From Sorex araneus (lineage: Eukaryota > Chordata > Mammalia > Eulipotyphla > Soricidae), in the NCBI RefSeq assembly GCF_027595985.1, contig NC_073313.1:105171052-105235051 (forward strand): a stretch of DNA of 64,000 nt, read 5' to 3'. The notes under the pieces were generated by a model. It was not told where the DNA came from and did no database searches. It saw only the letters and a program-made list of their open reading frames with translations. A program made the position numbers and the translations under genes. Of the stretch, positions 1 through 11,810 are shown in pieces; position 1 is the first letter of the stretch, and each line of letters starts with the position of its first letter.

Positions 1-265
1 CTGTCTTTAAGCCATTTCAGGTACTCAGCACCTTTGTCAAAATTTAGCTAACCATATATGTGGGGATTGTTCTTGATATTCTATATTGAACAACTGGTCA
101 GAGTGTCTTTCCTTTAATTGTGAACATCTAAATATTTTTAGACATCCGTAGAACTGATTTAATGCTTTTATTCAGAGAAATATACAAAAAGCTTTAATTT
201 TTTAAAAGATCACAAAATTTATTATTATTGATTTTTATTGATTCACCAGGAGATACTCAGTTATA
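1..265. other. AT-rich stretch, nothing recognised
   Basis: I see no coding region or repeat I can name here. The sequence is AT-rich and runs into a minus-strand L1 at about position 266. Confidence 0.4.
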
Positions 266-821
266 AAGTTGTTCTTGAAGTAGTGTTTTGTAGTTTTCTT
301 TGTATAGGTCCTTCACCTCTTTATTTAAGCTGATTCCAAGGTACTGATTTTCTGAGGCACAATTGTATGGTTTTTGTTTGTTTGTTTTTGCTTTTTAAGT
401 CACATCCAGCGATGCTCAGGTGTTACTCCTGACTCTGCACTCAGGAATATGAATCACAACTGTTGATAGGATTTTTTTTCTTTCTCTTTCTTATTTTCTT
501 TATTTGAATATAGGAAAGCCATGGATTTTGAATATTGATTTTGTAACCTGCCACTTTACTATACAAACCTGTTGTTCTGAGGAGCTTTTTTGTAGAGTCT
601 TGAGGACTTTCTAAGTATAGTATCATATCATCAGCACATAGTGAAAACTTGGCTTCTTCTTTTGCTTCTGGATACCATTGTTATATTTTTCTTGCCTAAC
701 TGTTATAGCAAGTATTTTAGCAGTATATTTAATAAGACTGGCGAAATCGGGCAACCTTGTCTTGTGCCTGTTCTTAGGGGAAAGTTTATAGTTTTTCCCC
801 ATTGGGAAAAATGCTTGCTGA
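266..821 (-). mobile_element. L1 ORF2 fragment, RT domain (first part)
   Basis: Read on the minus strand this is L1 ORF2 reverse transcriptase. The palm motif reads CADDMILYL at about 611-650 (usual form FADDMIVYL), followed by the K-V-A-G-Y-K-I-N block. The frame is broken by stops and by a SOR fragment at 385-448, so it is dead. A later L1 insertion at 822-1541 splits it, and it resumes at 1558. The 3' end of this copy lies left of the window or is lost. Confidence 0.88.
385..448 (-). mobile_element. SOR SINE fragment (3' part)
   Basis: This is the reverse complement of the SOR tail and body: GCTTTTTAAGTCACATCCAG, then the CTCCTGACTCTGCACTCAGG block. The tRNA-like head is missing. It lies inside the L1 ORF2 fragment. 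Confidence 0.8.
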
Positions 822-1541
822 ACTGTTTACAATAGCCAGAATCTGGAAAAAACCCGAATGCCCCAAAACGGATGACTGGTTGAGGAAACTTTGGTACATC
901 TATACAATGGAATACTATGCAGCTGTTAGAAAAAAGGAAGTCAAGAATTTTGTAGTTAAGTGGATGGGCATGAAAAGTTTCATGCTGAGTGAAATGAGTC
1001 AGAAAGAGAGAGACAGACATAGAAAGACTGCACTCATCTATGGTATATAGAATATCAGAGTGGGAGACTAATACCCAAGAACTGTAGAAATAAGTACCAG
1101 GAGGTTGACCCCATGGCTTCGAGGCTGGCCTCACGTTCCGGGGAAAGTGCAACTCAGAGAAGCGATCACCAACTACATTGTAGTTGAAGGCCACGTGGGG
1201 GAAGGGAGTTGCGGGCTGAATGAGGGCTAGAGACTGAGCACAGCTGCCACTCAACACCTTTATTGCAAACCACAACAGCTAATTAGAGAGAGAGAACAGA
1301 AGGGAATGCCCTGCCACAGTGGCAGGGTGGGGTGGGGGGGAGATGGGATTGGGGAGGGTGGGAGGGACGCCGGGTTTACGGGTGGTGGAGAATGGGCACT
1401 GGTGAAGGGATGGGTTCCCGAACTTTGTATGAGGGAAGTATAAGCACAAAAGTGTATAAATCTGTAACTGTACCCTCACGGTGATTCTCTAATTAAAAAT
1501 AAATAAATTATTTAAAAAAAGGCATCAAAAATAAAAAAAAA
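822..1541 (+). mobile_element. 5'-truncated L1, ORF2 C-terminus plus 3' UTR and A-tail
   Basis: A 16-bp duplication, GAAAAATGCTTGCTGA, at 806-821 and 1542-1557 marks a clean insertion. Bases 826-1050 encode the last ~74 residues of L1 ORF2 without a stop (LFTIARIWKK, then WYIYTMEYYAAV, then SEMSQKERDRHRK). The GC-skewed 3' UTR follows, then an A-rich tail from about 1490. The 3' UTR is almost identical to that at 20426-20955, so this is a young subfamily. The perfect TSD also argues for recent insertion. Confidence 0.95.
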
Positions 1542-1557
1542 GAAAAATGCTTGCTGA

Positions 1558-1945
1558 GGGTTTGTGATAAATGGTTTTGGTTGTATTGAGGAAAGTTCCT
1601 TCAACTCCAATTTTGTTGAGAATTTTTTTTTATCACGAATGGGTGCTGGATCTTGTTAAATGCTTCTCTGCATCTATTCATATGATCATCTGTTTTAATT
1701 TTTTCTTTGATTTATATAGTATATTATGTTGATTGGCTTACAAGTGTTAAACCACACTTGCAATACTGAGATGAATCTTATTTGGTCATGGTGTATGATC
1801 TTTTCTTATGTATTGTTGAATGTTATTTGCTAGAATCCCATTGGAAATCTTTGCATCTGTGTTCATCAGGGATACTGACCTATAGTTATCTTTTTTTATA
1901 GTGTCTATGAATGATTTGCAATTTGTTCCCAAATTTCTTGGCACA
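1558..1945 (-). mobile_element. L1 ORF2 fragment (continuation)
   Basis: This is the same minus-strand ORF2 copy as 266-821, resuming after the young L1 insertion. It covers the RT region upstream of the palm motif (antisense of the ILANRIQ/HDQ-type segment). It has many stops and short indels and stops near the SOR at about 1949. Confidence 0.85.
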
Positions 1946-1948
1946 TTT

Positions 1949-2119
1949 TTTTGGGTCACACCCAGCGATGCTCAGAGGTTACTCCTGGCTTTGCACTCAG
2001 GAATTACTCCTGGAGGTGCCATCCTTGGGGGACTATATGGGGTGCTGGGAATTGAACTCGGGTCAGCCACGTGCAAGGCAAACGCCCTATCCACTGTGCT
2101 ATCACTTCAGCACCCCCCC
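1949..2119 (-). mobile_element. SOR SINE
   Basis: A near-complete SOR in reverse: T-run, GGGTCACACCCAGCGATGC, then the body, ending with the complement of the tRNA-like head (B box region GAACTCGGGTC, A box region GTGCTATC). An approximate 10-bp TSD, AATTTCTTGG, lies on both sides (about 1935-1945 and 2124-2133). Confidence 0.92.
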
Positions 2120-2133
2120 TCAATTTCTTGGGA

Positions 2134-2851
2134 GACTAAGTTTCACGAAATTTAGTAAGACAAGGAAGTTAAATTTGTAAGATGTGGCTATAAGGAGTGT
2201 AGTTGTATATTTTAAATAAGGAAGATTATGGGTGGAGACATCATAATTTGGAAAGAAGGTACTCTGTTAAAGTGAAGTGGGTTCACAAATTGAATGAAGA
2301 AAGTTTATAGGACATAATGAATGTAAATGAATGTACAGAAGGCTTGAAGGTGTATTTTTTAAGGAAAGAAGCAATATCATCAAACTGGATTGTTATAAGG
2401 AGATCTTTAAAGTTTATCTGTGGAATTCTTTAGACACTTTTGTTGAGATCTGTGGAAAAATATATTAGATTCTCCAGACTTATGTTATAGTTTGTTAGAT
2501 AATTTGGACATTTAGATTGTTAGAGAAAATAAGGTGTTTAAACATGAGACTAAATGAAATTAAACATATTATTGTAAAATTTTGTATTCTACCTTTACAG
2601 ATTTTAACAATACTTCTTTTGACTAGGACCAATAGCAAATGAGTAGATTGTATTCTATTGTGAGTAAAGTGAAACATTTGCTTTTCTCTCTCCTTCGTAC
2701 CTTCAGTATGTATCAATGCTTTTGGCACTATGTTAGTTTGCATAAACCCAGATAGGAATTCTTTCATCCATGTGGTAGGGTCTACCCTTCATACAAACAG
2801 GAAATCTCAAAGCCAGGTATAAGACCCCAAAGCCCTCTTCTAGGTAAATGA
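2134..2851. other. No gene or named repeat seen
   Basis: AT-rich sequence with no long open frame and no repeat I can name. A short TA run (about 2864-2874) precedes the L1 at 2868. Confidence 0.4.
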
Positions 2852-3602
2852 GTCCAAGGTGTTATATATATATATTTATTTATTTTTATTTTTATTAGTG
2901 AATCAATGTGAGGATACAGTTACAGATTTACACATTTTCCTGTTTGTGTTTCCGTCATACAATGTTCGAGAACCCATCCCTCCACCAGTGACCATTCTCC
3001 ACCACCGATGAACCCGGTATCCCTCCCAACCCCCAATCCCATCCCCCAACCCTGACTCTGTGGCAGGGCATTCCCTTTGTTCTCTCTCTCTCCTTTTGGG
3101 TGTTGTGGTTTGCAATAGGGGTATTGAGTGGACATCATGTTCAATCTATAGTCTACTTTCAGCATACTTCTCCCTTCCCGAGCAGGTCCTCCAACCACAT
3201 TTTACTTGGTATTCCCTACTCCAGCTGAGCTGCCTTTCCCCCCAGCACATGAGGCTGGCTTCCAAGCCATGGAGCAAACCTCCTGGTACTTTTCCACTGT
3301 TCTTGGGAGTTAATCACCCATTCTGTTACTTTATATTCCACAAATGAGTGCAGTCTTTCTATGTCTGTCCCTCTCTTTCTGACTCATTTCAATTGACATG
3401 ATACTTTCCATGTTGATCCAACTATATGCAAATTTCACGACTTCAACTTTTATAACCGCTGCATAGTATTCCATTGTGTAGATGTACCAAAGTTTCTTTA
3501 ACCAGTCCTCTGATCTCAGGCACTCGGGGTTTTTCCAGATTCTGGCTATTGTAAACAGTGCTGTGATGAACATATAAGTGCAGATGTCATTTCGACAATA
3601 CT

Positions 3603-5318
3603 TTTTTTAATAAGAATTATATTTTATTGAATTACCATGTGGAAAATTACAATGCTTTCAGGCTTAAATCTTAGTCATACAATGCTGAAACAACCATCCC
3701 TTCACCAGTGCCCATATCCCACCAACAAAAAAAAAACCACAGCACACCTCCCATCCCGCCCACCCCCGCACCCTTGTAACTGATAAATTTCACTTTACTT
3801 TCTATTTACTTTGGTTACATTCAATATTTCAACATAAACCTCACCATTATTTTTTTGTTTGTTTGTTTTTAATTAATTAATTTATTTTTAATTCGTGAAT
3901 CACCATGAGGGCACATTTACAGATTTATACACTTTTGTGCTTATGCTTCCCTCATACAAAGTTCGGGAACCCATCCCTTCACCAGTGCCCATTCTCCACC
4001 ACCAGTAAACCCAGCATCCCTCCCACCCTCCCCGATCCCATCTCCCCCCACCCCGCCCTGCCACTGTGGCAGGGCATTCCCTTCTGTTCTCTCTCTCTAA
4101 TTAGCTGTTGTGGTTTGCAATAAAGGTGTTGAGTGGCCACTGTGCTCAGTCTCTAGCCTTCATTCAGCCCGCAACTCCCTTCCCCCACATGGCCTTCGAC
4201 TACATTATAGTTGGTGATCCCTTCTCTGAGTTGCCCTTTCCGCAGAATGTGAGGCCAGCCTCCAAGCCATGGAGTCAACCTCCTAGTACTTATTTCTACA
4301 ATTCTTGGGTGTTAGTCTCCCACTCTGTTATTCTATATACCCTAGATGAGTGCAATCTTTGTATGTCTCTCTCTTTCTGACTCATTTCACTCAGCATGAA
4401 ACTTTTCATGCCCATCCACTTAAATACAAATTTCATGACCTCCTTTTTTCTGACAGCTGCATAGTATTCCATTGTATAGATGTACCAAAGTTTCCTCAAC
4501 CAGTCATCCGTTCTAGGGCATTCGGGTTTTTTCCAGATTTCTGGCTATTGTAAATAGTGCTGCGATGAACATACATGTGCAGATGTTGTTTCCATTATAC
4601 TTTTTTGCCTCTCTGGGATATATTCCCAGCAGTGGTATTGCTGGGTCAAATGGGAGCTCAACCTCTAATTTTTTGAGAGTCGTCCATATTGTTTTCTAGA
4701 AGGGCTGAACCAGTCGGCATTCCCACCAGCAGTGTAGAAGGGTCCCTTTCTCCCCACATCCTCTCCAACAGCGGTTGCTTTTGTTCTTTTGGATGTGTGC
4801 TAGTCTCTGTGGTGTGAGGTGGTATCTCGTGGTTGTTTTGATCTGCATCTCTCTGATGATTAGTGATGTAGAGCACTTTTTCATGTGCCTTTTGGCCATT
4901 CGTATTTCTTCCTTGGTAAAGTTTCTGTTCATTTCTTTGCCCCATTTTTTGATGGGGTTGGATGTTTTCTTCTTGTAGAGTTCAACCAATGCTTTATATA
5001 CCATTGATATCAACCCCTTATCTGATGGGTATTGTGTAAATATCCTTTCCCATTCTGTGGATAGTCTTTGTATTCTGGTCACTGTATCTTTTGCGGTGCA
5101 GAAGCTTTTTAGTTTAATGTAGTCCCATTTGTTGATCTCTGTTTTTACTAGATTGCTTAGTTCTGTGTCACCTTTGAAGATACCTTTATCTTCAATATCG
5201 TGGAGGATAAATCTCACCATTATTGTTAGGAGTACCCCACTAGAGTCAGATCTGTTGTGAAGAGAAATGAGGTCGTGCGGTAGCGGCCGAGCGGTTTTGG
5301 ATTTCTGTACTTTAACAA
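3603..5318 (-). mobile_element. Composite non-autonomous element F3, interrupted by an L1
   Basis: The near-identical duplication TTCGACAATACT (3591) / TTCGACTATACT (5319) shows insertion into the L1 at 2868-6931. The element has two pieces, 3603-3851 and 5225-5318, separated by a younger L1. Read on the minus strand it starts with a CpG-bearing 5' part (CCGCTCGGCCGCTACCGCACG), passes through a TTGAAATATTGAATGT block shared with the copies at 7919, 23854 and 37696, and ends with an L1-like tail (ACTGGTGAAGGGATGG, then AATAAAATA). It has no ORF. Confidence 0.8.
3852..5212 (-). mobile_element. 5'-truncated L1 nested in F3
   Basis: The TSD CTCACCATTATT occurs at 3840-3851 and 5213-5224; the match extends about 4 bases further left with one mismatch. 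On the minus strand it carries the L1 3' UTR (to ~4290) and ORF2 C-terminus. The open stretch 4696-5220 is 174 codons: SNLVKTEINKWDYIKLKSFC, then YPSDKGLI, then [18 protein letters not shown], then [20 protein letters not shown] (cysteine-rich C-terminal region). A stop follows near 4690. It is the youngest layer of the three-element nest. Confidence 0.93.
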
Positions 5319-6947
5319 TTCGACTATACTTTTTTGCTTCTCTGGGACTTATTCCCAGAAGTGGTATTGCTGGGTCAAATGGGAGCTCAATTTCTAATTT
5401 TTTTGAGAAGCATCCATTCTGTTTTCCAAAAGGGCTGAACTAGTCGGTTTTTCCACCAGCAGTGAAGGAGAGTCCCTTTCTACTCACATCCATGGCAACA
5501 TCAGTGGCTTTTGTTCTTTTGAATGTGTGCCAGTCTCTGTGGTGCGAAGTGGTATCTCAAAGTTGTTTTGATCTGCATCTCTCTGATGATTTGTGATGAA
5601 GAGAATTTTTTTCATATGCCTTTTGTCCATTCGTATATCTTCCTTGAGAAATTTTCTGTTCATTTCGTCACTCCATTTTCTGATGGGGTTGGATGTTTTC
5701 TTCTTGTAGATTTCAACCAGTGCCTTATATACCCTTGATATCAACCCCTTATCAGATGGGTATTGGGTGAATATCCTTTCCCATTCTGTAGATTGTCTTT
5801 GTATTCTGGTCACTGTATTTTTTGCGGTGCAGAAACTTCTTAGTTTAACATAGTCCTATTTTTTTATTTCTGTTTCCATTTGGTTGATCAGTTGCATGTA
5901 ATCTTTGAAGATACCTTTAGCTTCAATATCGTTGGAGGGTTTTACCTACCTAGTCTTCAATGTACCTTATGGATTCTGGCCTGATGTTGAGGTCTTTAAT
6001 CCATTTTGATCTGACTTTTGTGCATGATGTGAGGTCGAGGTCTAAGCCCATTCTTTTGCATGTGGTTGTCCAGTTGTGCCAGCACCATTTGTTAAAGAGG
6101 GTTTCCTTGCTCCACTTCACATTTCTTGCTCCCTTATCAAAGATTAGATGATCATACATTTGGGGTTGTGTGTAGGGATATTCCACCCTGTTCCATCGGT
6201 CTGAGGCTCTGCCTTTGTTCCAGTACCATGCTGTTTTGTTACCACTTTATAGTAAAGTTTAAGGTTGGGGAGGGTTATGCCTCCCATCGTCTTTTTCCCA
6301 AGAATTGTTTTAGCTATCTGTGGGTGTTTGTTGCTCCATATGAATTTTAGGATTACTTGATCCATTTCTTTGAAGAATTTCATAGGTATCCTTATAGGGA
6401 TCGCATTGAATTTGTATAGTTCTTTGGGGAGTATTGCCATTTTGACAATATTGATTCTCCCTATCCATGAGCAGGGGATATGTTTCCATTTCCTCATGTC
6501 TTCATTTATTTCATGAAGTAGCGTTTTATAGTTTTCTTTGTAGAGGTTCTTTACTTCCTTAGTTAAGCAGATTCCGAGGTACTTGATTTTCTAGGGCACG
6601 ATTGTGAACGGGATTGCTTTTTTCATGTCTCTTTCCACTGTGTCATTGTTTGCAAATAGGAAGGCCATGGACTTTTGGTATTGATTTTATAGCCTGCGAC
6701 TTTACTGTACAAGTCTATTGTTTCTAAAAGTTTCTTGGTAGAGGCTTTAGGCTTCACTAGATATAGTATCATATCATCTGTGAATAGTGAGAGTTTGATT
6801 TCTTCCTTTCCTATCTGGATGCCCTTAATATCTTTCTCTTGCCTAACAGCTATTGCAAGTACTTCCAGTACTATATTGAACAGAAGTGATGAGAGTGGGC
6901 ATCCTTGTCTTGTCCTTGATCTTAGAGGAAAGTCCAAGTTGTTATAT

Positions 6948-7689
6948 TTTAAATGACAGGAGCAGTTACAGTAATAACAGGTAATGTTGCTATTACTCTA
7001 CACACTTCAGGGGGCGCTATAGGCAAACTGATTCAAGGAAGAACTGGAAATCATCTATGCTACGAAAAATGAAGTATGTCCAGATCTGCAGATCTGCAAC
7101 CTCTGACCACAACCTGGGCCCTGACCTCAGCGTCAAAAAGTCCTTGAAACCAGGATATCTCTCAACCCTGGACAGGGATGGGGTGGACTCCTTCCTGCCA
7201 GGACACTCCTACAGAGGGCAAGAAGCTCAAGGCCACCATCCAGCTCATTCAGCTGACCTGAATTTCACATCTTCACACTGGCCAATCCTGGGAAACCGAG
7301 ACATGACAGGTAAAAATAATACTGAAACCTTTATTAATGTAAGACACACTCTATCCTATCCCCAAGACCTTTCGATAAATAATGGCATTGCCCAAATGAA
7401 GAGTTCTCCAATCTTGCTATTTTTATTTAAAACACAAACCAGGTTTATTAAGCTACCTGGCAAATTTAAAGTGAAGAGGAAGATAAAACTATGTTTCTAT
7501 AATTTATCTTTTGTTGAAATAACAGTCTAGTTCTACAAAGGTGATTGAATAAAATGCATTTTTGTAAGTTTTATTTAAATGGTACTCCCCTGGGCAATAC
7601 AGATTAAACAGAGTTAACTGATCATAGCAGTCTACTTCATGAACATATTTAAAACTACACATGCTGGCACTAGTCTGAACAGGATAGTA
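6948..7689. other. Single-copy-looking DNA, no supported gene
   Basis: A 157-codon open frame at 7057-7530 (+) has no family I recognise, low-complexity composition toward its end and no splice context. I treat it as chance. No repeat is recognised. Confidence 0.4.
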
Positions 7690-7703
7690 GAAGTCAGAAT
7701 ATT

Positions 7704-7873
7704 TTTTTTGCTTTTTGGGTCACACCCGATTATGCACAGGTTCACTCCTGGCTCTGCACTCAGGAATTACCCCTGGCGGTGCTCAGGGGACCATATGGGA
7801 TGCTGGAAATTGAACCCGGGTCGGCTGCGTGCAAGGCAAATGCCCTACCTGCTGTGCTATCACTCCAGCCACG
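7704..7873 (-). mobile_element. SOR SINE
   Basis: A full-length reverse SOR with a perfect 14-bp TSD, GAAGTCAGAATATT, at 7690-7703 and 7874-7887. The complement of the tRNA-like B box (GAACCCGGGTCGG) and A box (GTGCTATCACTCC) are intact. The A-tail is the T-run at 7704. Confidence 0.96.
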
Positions 7874-7918
7874 GAAGTCAGAATATTACCAAGTAGACCT
7901 TCAGCTGAAAAGGCATTT

Positions 7919-8202
7919 GTTAATGCCTTTTCAGCAGGTTTGATTGTTGGGGAAAATTTTCAAATAATAATAGTGAGTTCTCTGTCGAAATATTGAATGT
8001 ATTCAAAGTACAGAGAGAATAAAGTGAAGATCATTAGCCACTCAGGTGGGGGAGGTGGGCTTGGGAGGGGGGTATATTGGGGTTCTTGGTGGTGGAACAT
8101 GTGCACTGGTGAAGGGATGGGGGTTTAATCATTATATGACTGAGACTTAAACCTGAAAGCTTTGTAACTTTTTTCATGGTGATTCAGTAAAATAAAAAAA
8201 AA
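7919..8202 (+). mobile_element. F3 element, 5'-truncated
   Basis: The TSD GAAAAGGCATTT at 7907-7918 and 8203-8214 gives the limits. It holds the F3 core (GTTTGATTGTTGGGG, GAAATATTGAATGTATTC) and the L1-like tail (GCACTGGTGAAGGGATGGGG, CTTTGTAAC, AATAAAAAAAAA). There is no ORF. Confidence 0.88.
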
Positions 8203-8214
8203 GAAAAGGCATTT

Positions 8215-10224
8215 CTTGAGCATTCTAATAAGCTAAGGGACTTCCAAGTAAATACTATATTTGTTCTAAATATTTGTCGTTAGTTCTATATGTACGTGAA
8301 GTTTCTTGGAAGATTTTTAATAGCTAAAATAATCCAATAAATTATTATGGAAATCCCTGTACTATTGAAGATAGTACAGGCAGGCCCCTCAAGAAAATAG
8401 CAGATATGCACTGCTAATATGGCAAGCACTTTTTAATCACAGATTTCTTATCAGATTCAAAAACCTTAGAACTAGCCAGGTATGTTGATTGGGGAAAATG
8501 CAGCAGGTAACTCAGGAATATGGAAATGCTATTTTGCCTCACCCAAATAAAGAATTACCTGCAAACAAAATGAAGCTGGTGGTTGAAATATTACAAACTT
8601 ATCCTTTACCAGCCATTGGGCTGGTAAAATTAATGGAATTTCTGGTTGGGTTCATCTTTCCAGGATAAAATCAATTCCACACACATACCAATGACAGGAC
8701 TCTGACAAAGAATAAGCCAACATACTCCTGTCAACCCATTGAGGACTTAAAACTTCTTTCTAAGAAAAACTACAGAATACTATTTGCCTAAAAGCTAAGT
8801 ATCATGTCTTTTTATCTAAAAATGCTCCAGATAATTGTTATTGGCATACAGCCAGCAGTAACAAGATCTGACATATTTTCATAGTGGGCCTACAAGTATG
8901 CAAAATAAATCAATGTGTGTGCTAGGTATATGGGCTTATGACCCTCTTTAGCACCTCAGCATTACCTTGGAGGATGTCCCCATTTCCAGGAACAGGTTTG
9001 TCAGCTCTTCAGGAGGTCATAAATCTTCATAAGAAACAATTTTCTTTCTTTAAATATCTCTATTACTAGGTCCAATGTAAGAGAATGGCCTGGTATTTCC
9101 ATGTCCATAAGAGAACCTGGACACAAGTACTTTTCTATCAAATCCATGGTTAAAAATTAGTACTTTTCATTCTTATAAGTCATAGGAATAGGCATAGTGC
9201 TATGTTGTTTGGATTTTGTTGTTGTTGTTGTTTTAACTTCTGGATCACCATCCCAGAGAGTGTTTTCTGAAACAGCAAAGTGGTTTAATTTGCCCTCCCA
9301 GGGATAGAGTAAAGGCTTTCACTCCCCCAGCTCTAATCAGGCTCTTCTCTCTTTTTAGACTTTCAGACTGGCAACTATGAAACCCATCAAAACTGGGATG
9401 AAGTTTTACCCCTTATACAGGCAGGTCTACAGTCCTTTTATCAGCCTGAAGAAGTTACAGAAGAGTGACATTTATCCATTTTTCCTTAAAAACTTAAGAC
9501 TGAAATCTCTAGGAAGAATATGAAGCAGGCAGGCCAGTACATAAGGAAAAGTGAGCCCTATCCCCACATGGCAATGAATTCGTGGGAAGTAATAAAACCA
9601 ACAGCCCTAAAGCTGCCAAAGATCCATCTTGTGGACTCAGAACCTTAGGCCTGATAAGATCTTTACCTGGCACTAGCACAGAACCAGAGAAGGCTGGACC
9701 ATCCTGCTGGAGAGAAGCTCCAGAAGGAATAAAGTCCAGGAAAGGAATACCAAAGGCCATCAACTACTTCCTACTCCACCCCTTGGAAATCACCCTAGCA
9801 ATAAACTCTTACATAGATAGAAAGCTCCACATGGCACAGGTTGGGTGAAACCTTAGAAATGTCAACTTGAACAAAGAAAGTGTTGGACATATACTGCCTG
9901 AGCCCATATGCTGCCTGTGCCTGTGTGTTGCTGCTGGACGACTGTGGTACCAAATTACGTGTCACCTGCATCTCCCCTCTTGAGATTGAGATGTGTATTT
10001 TCATACCTTCATACTTTAATTTCATACTTTAATGCTAGAATGTGTACTGAGACTTTCTTTCTTTCCACCCTGGAGAATTCCATGTCCCCCCCCCTCTCTC
10101 TGTCTCCTTCCCTCCATCCCTTTCTCTGTTCCTCAGAACTTCCAAGTAAAATCTGTTTTTACTTCAAAAAAGAGAAAACATATTAAACATCATTAGCCAT
10201 TAATGAAATAGGAATGAAATCTCA
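8215..10224. other. About 2 kb without recognised genes or repeats
   Basis: I see only a short (GTT)n run near 9217-9232 and a C/T-rich run near 10083-10110. Open frames at 9509-9848 overlap on both strands and look like chance in moderately GC-rich DNA. No splice-flanked exon pattern is evident. Confidence 0.4.
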
Positions 10225-10405
10225 AAAAAAGAGACTAGGGGAGATAGCTAAAAGGATTGAAGCTCATGCTGTGTATGATATGAATGTGGAGTTGATGCCT
10301 CATAGCACAAGTTCCCCCAAACACTGCTGGGAGTAACCTCAAGTACCTAGTTATGATAGTCCTTGAGCACCACTGGTCATGGGCCCAACACCAATAAAAG
10401 AATAA
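10225..10405 (+). mobile_element. Old, diverged tRNA-type SINE (SOR-related)
   Basis: It begins GACTAGGGGAGATAGC (A-box region) and keeps the CACTGCTGGGAGTAACC and TTGAGCACCACTGG blocks, ending in an A-rich tail (ATAAAAGAATAAATAAA). It is far more diverged than the TSD-flanked SORs, so it represents an older wave. Confidence 0.7.
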
Positions 10406-10409
10406 ATAA

Positions 10410-10850
10410 AAATATACAAGTGTATACCTATCAGACTAGTTAAGATATAAAACTTTGAGAACCAAGCACATATAATGATGAAGAGAAACAATCACACATC
10501 GTTTGTGGAAATGGAAAAATAGTACTCTGGGAAGTAGTTTGGCAATTTATTGTAATATAGACAAAATTGTCATATAAACCATTAGCTATACTCTTGTGTA
10601 TTTATCCCATAGAAATAAAATTTAATTTTCACACAAAAACTATAAATGAGTGATTATTGGAGTTCCATTTACAATAGCCCCAAACTGGAAACAAGTCAGA
10701 TGTACTTAAATACATCTGAATTGAAAGGTGAATGGTTTCACAAACTGTGATCCATACAGACCTAGAATAATACTCAGCAATAAAACAGAATTAAATATCT
10801 ATGGAACAATCTGGATGAAACTTCAGTGAATCATGTTGAGTTAAAGCCAA
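10410..10850 (+). mobile_element. Old L1 ORF2 3' end (left part)
   Basis: A diverged plus-strand L1. It carries the block ACAATAGCCCCAAACTGGAA, then ATAATACTCAGCAATAAAA, the usual ORF2 C-terminal region. It is split by the F4 element at 10852 and resumes at ~12618 after a copy of AAAGCCAATAT. It is too diverged for a readable frame. Confidence 0.82.
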
Positions 10851-11003
10851 TATTGGGGGGTACAGTGCTGCCAGCAGATTAACCTGTAGCCATGGGGCAA
10901 GTGCATCAGCAGCCTGATGATGCCTACTCCAAAAATGCTGCTGCACTCCAGCTGGACACCAACAACGCGGGTCTAAGTTTTCAGAGAAATTAAACCACCA
11001 AAA

Positions 11004-11526
11004 GTATCATGCTAAGTGAAATGAGTCAGAGAGAGGGAGAGACAGACATAGAATGACTGGACTCATTTGTGGAATATAAAGTAACAGAATGGGAGACTAA
11101 CACCCAAGAATAATAGACATAAAGAGGATTGCCCCATGGCTTGGAAGTCGGCCTCATACGCTGGAGGAATAGACAGCTGGGATAGAGAAGGGACCACTAA
11201 GTGAATGATACTTGGAGGGCTCGTTCGGTATGGGAGATGCGTGCTAAAAGTAGACTATAGACCAAACATGATGGCCGCTTACTACCTGTATTGCAAACCA
11301 TAACACCCAAAAGGAGAGACAGGAAATGTGCCTGCCACAGAGGTGGGGGGGGAGGTTGTGAAGGGGGGTGGCGGGTGGGATACTGGGAATATTGGTGGTG
11401 GAGAATGGGCACTGGTGAGGAGATGGGTACTCGATCATTGTATGACTTAAACAGAATCACGAAAGTTTGTAAGTCTGTAACTGTATCTCATGATGATTCA
11501 TTAAAAACATATTAATAAAAGGAAAA
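11004..11526 (+). mobile_element. L1 3' UTR insertion in F4
   Basis: It starts within the last codons of ORF2 (ATGCTAAGTGAAATGAGTCA) and runs through the L1 3' UTR (GGGGAGGTTGTGAAGG, GAGAATGGGCACTGGTGAGG) to ATTAATAAAAGGAAAAAAA. The F4 sequence is continuous on each side (ACCAAAAG | TTAGTTATGTGGG). I could not fix a clear TSD because the flanks are A-rich. Confidence 0.88.
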
Positions 11527-11810
11527 AAATTAGTTATGTGGGAGTCATGCCTCCTCCGGCTCAGCTATACAAACGCATTTATCAGCCTTGCTTCAGAGAC
11601 CCATAAATAAATCTGGAAAGAGTTCAAAAGCCACAATTATTCTTGGACCCGTGCAAGGCTGAACAAACCAGCGTAAATCAGAGGGCATCGGATCAGCCTG
11701 GTGCTCACCCAAACAGAACCTCTGGCATCTGCTTACTTCCACGATCCAAAATCACCGCCATGCCTCTGGCGGGATTCCACTGTCTTGGGACGGACCTCAC
11801 CCAGATGTAA

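Larger units (their letters stand above)
2868..6931 (-). mobile_element. 5'-truncated L1 (host of a two-level nest)
   Basis: A ~16-bp TSD with one mismatch (GTCCAAGGTGTTATAT at 2852, GTCCAAGTTGTTATAT at 6932) brackets this L1. The 3' UTR is at 2868-3330, the ORF2 C-terminus at 3331-3590, then F3 intrudes, and ORF2 resumes at 5331. The palm motif FTDDMILYL sits near 6760-6800. The element is truncated inside the RT domain ([14 protein letters not shown] is the last coding block, ~6880-6925). Frames are broken in several places, for example around 5850-5950 and 6200-6250. About 2.3 kb is L1 once the insertions are removed. Confidence 0.93.

Noticed and set aside
703..1275. 190-codon minus-strand frame
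   Set aside because: It runs antisense through a plus-strand L1 3' UTR and then into the L1 ORF2 host. It joins two elements and only its last part is the palindromically placed L1 RT. Not a gene.
1279..1479. Recurring proline/histidine-rich frame (also at 3905, 17138, 19940, 20489, 33101)
   Set aside because: It is antisense to the L1 3' UTR and recurs because the repeat recurs. Stops interrupt it in different places, so it shows no sign of coding constraint.
7057..7530. 157-codon plus-strand frame
   Set aside because: No recognised family, no splice context, composition drifts to lysine- and leucine-rich at the end. Chance is the simpler reading.
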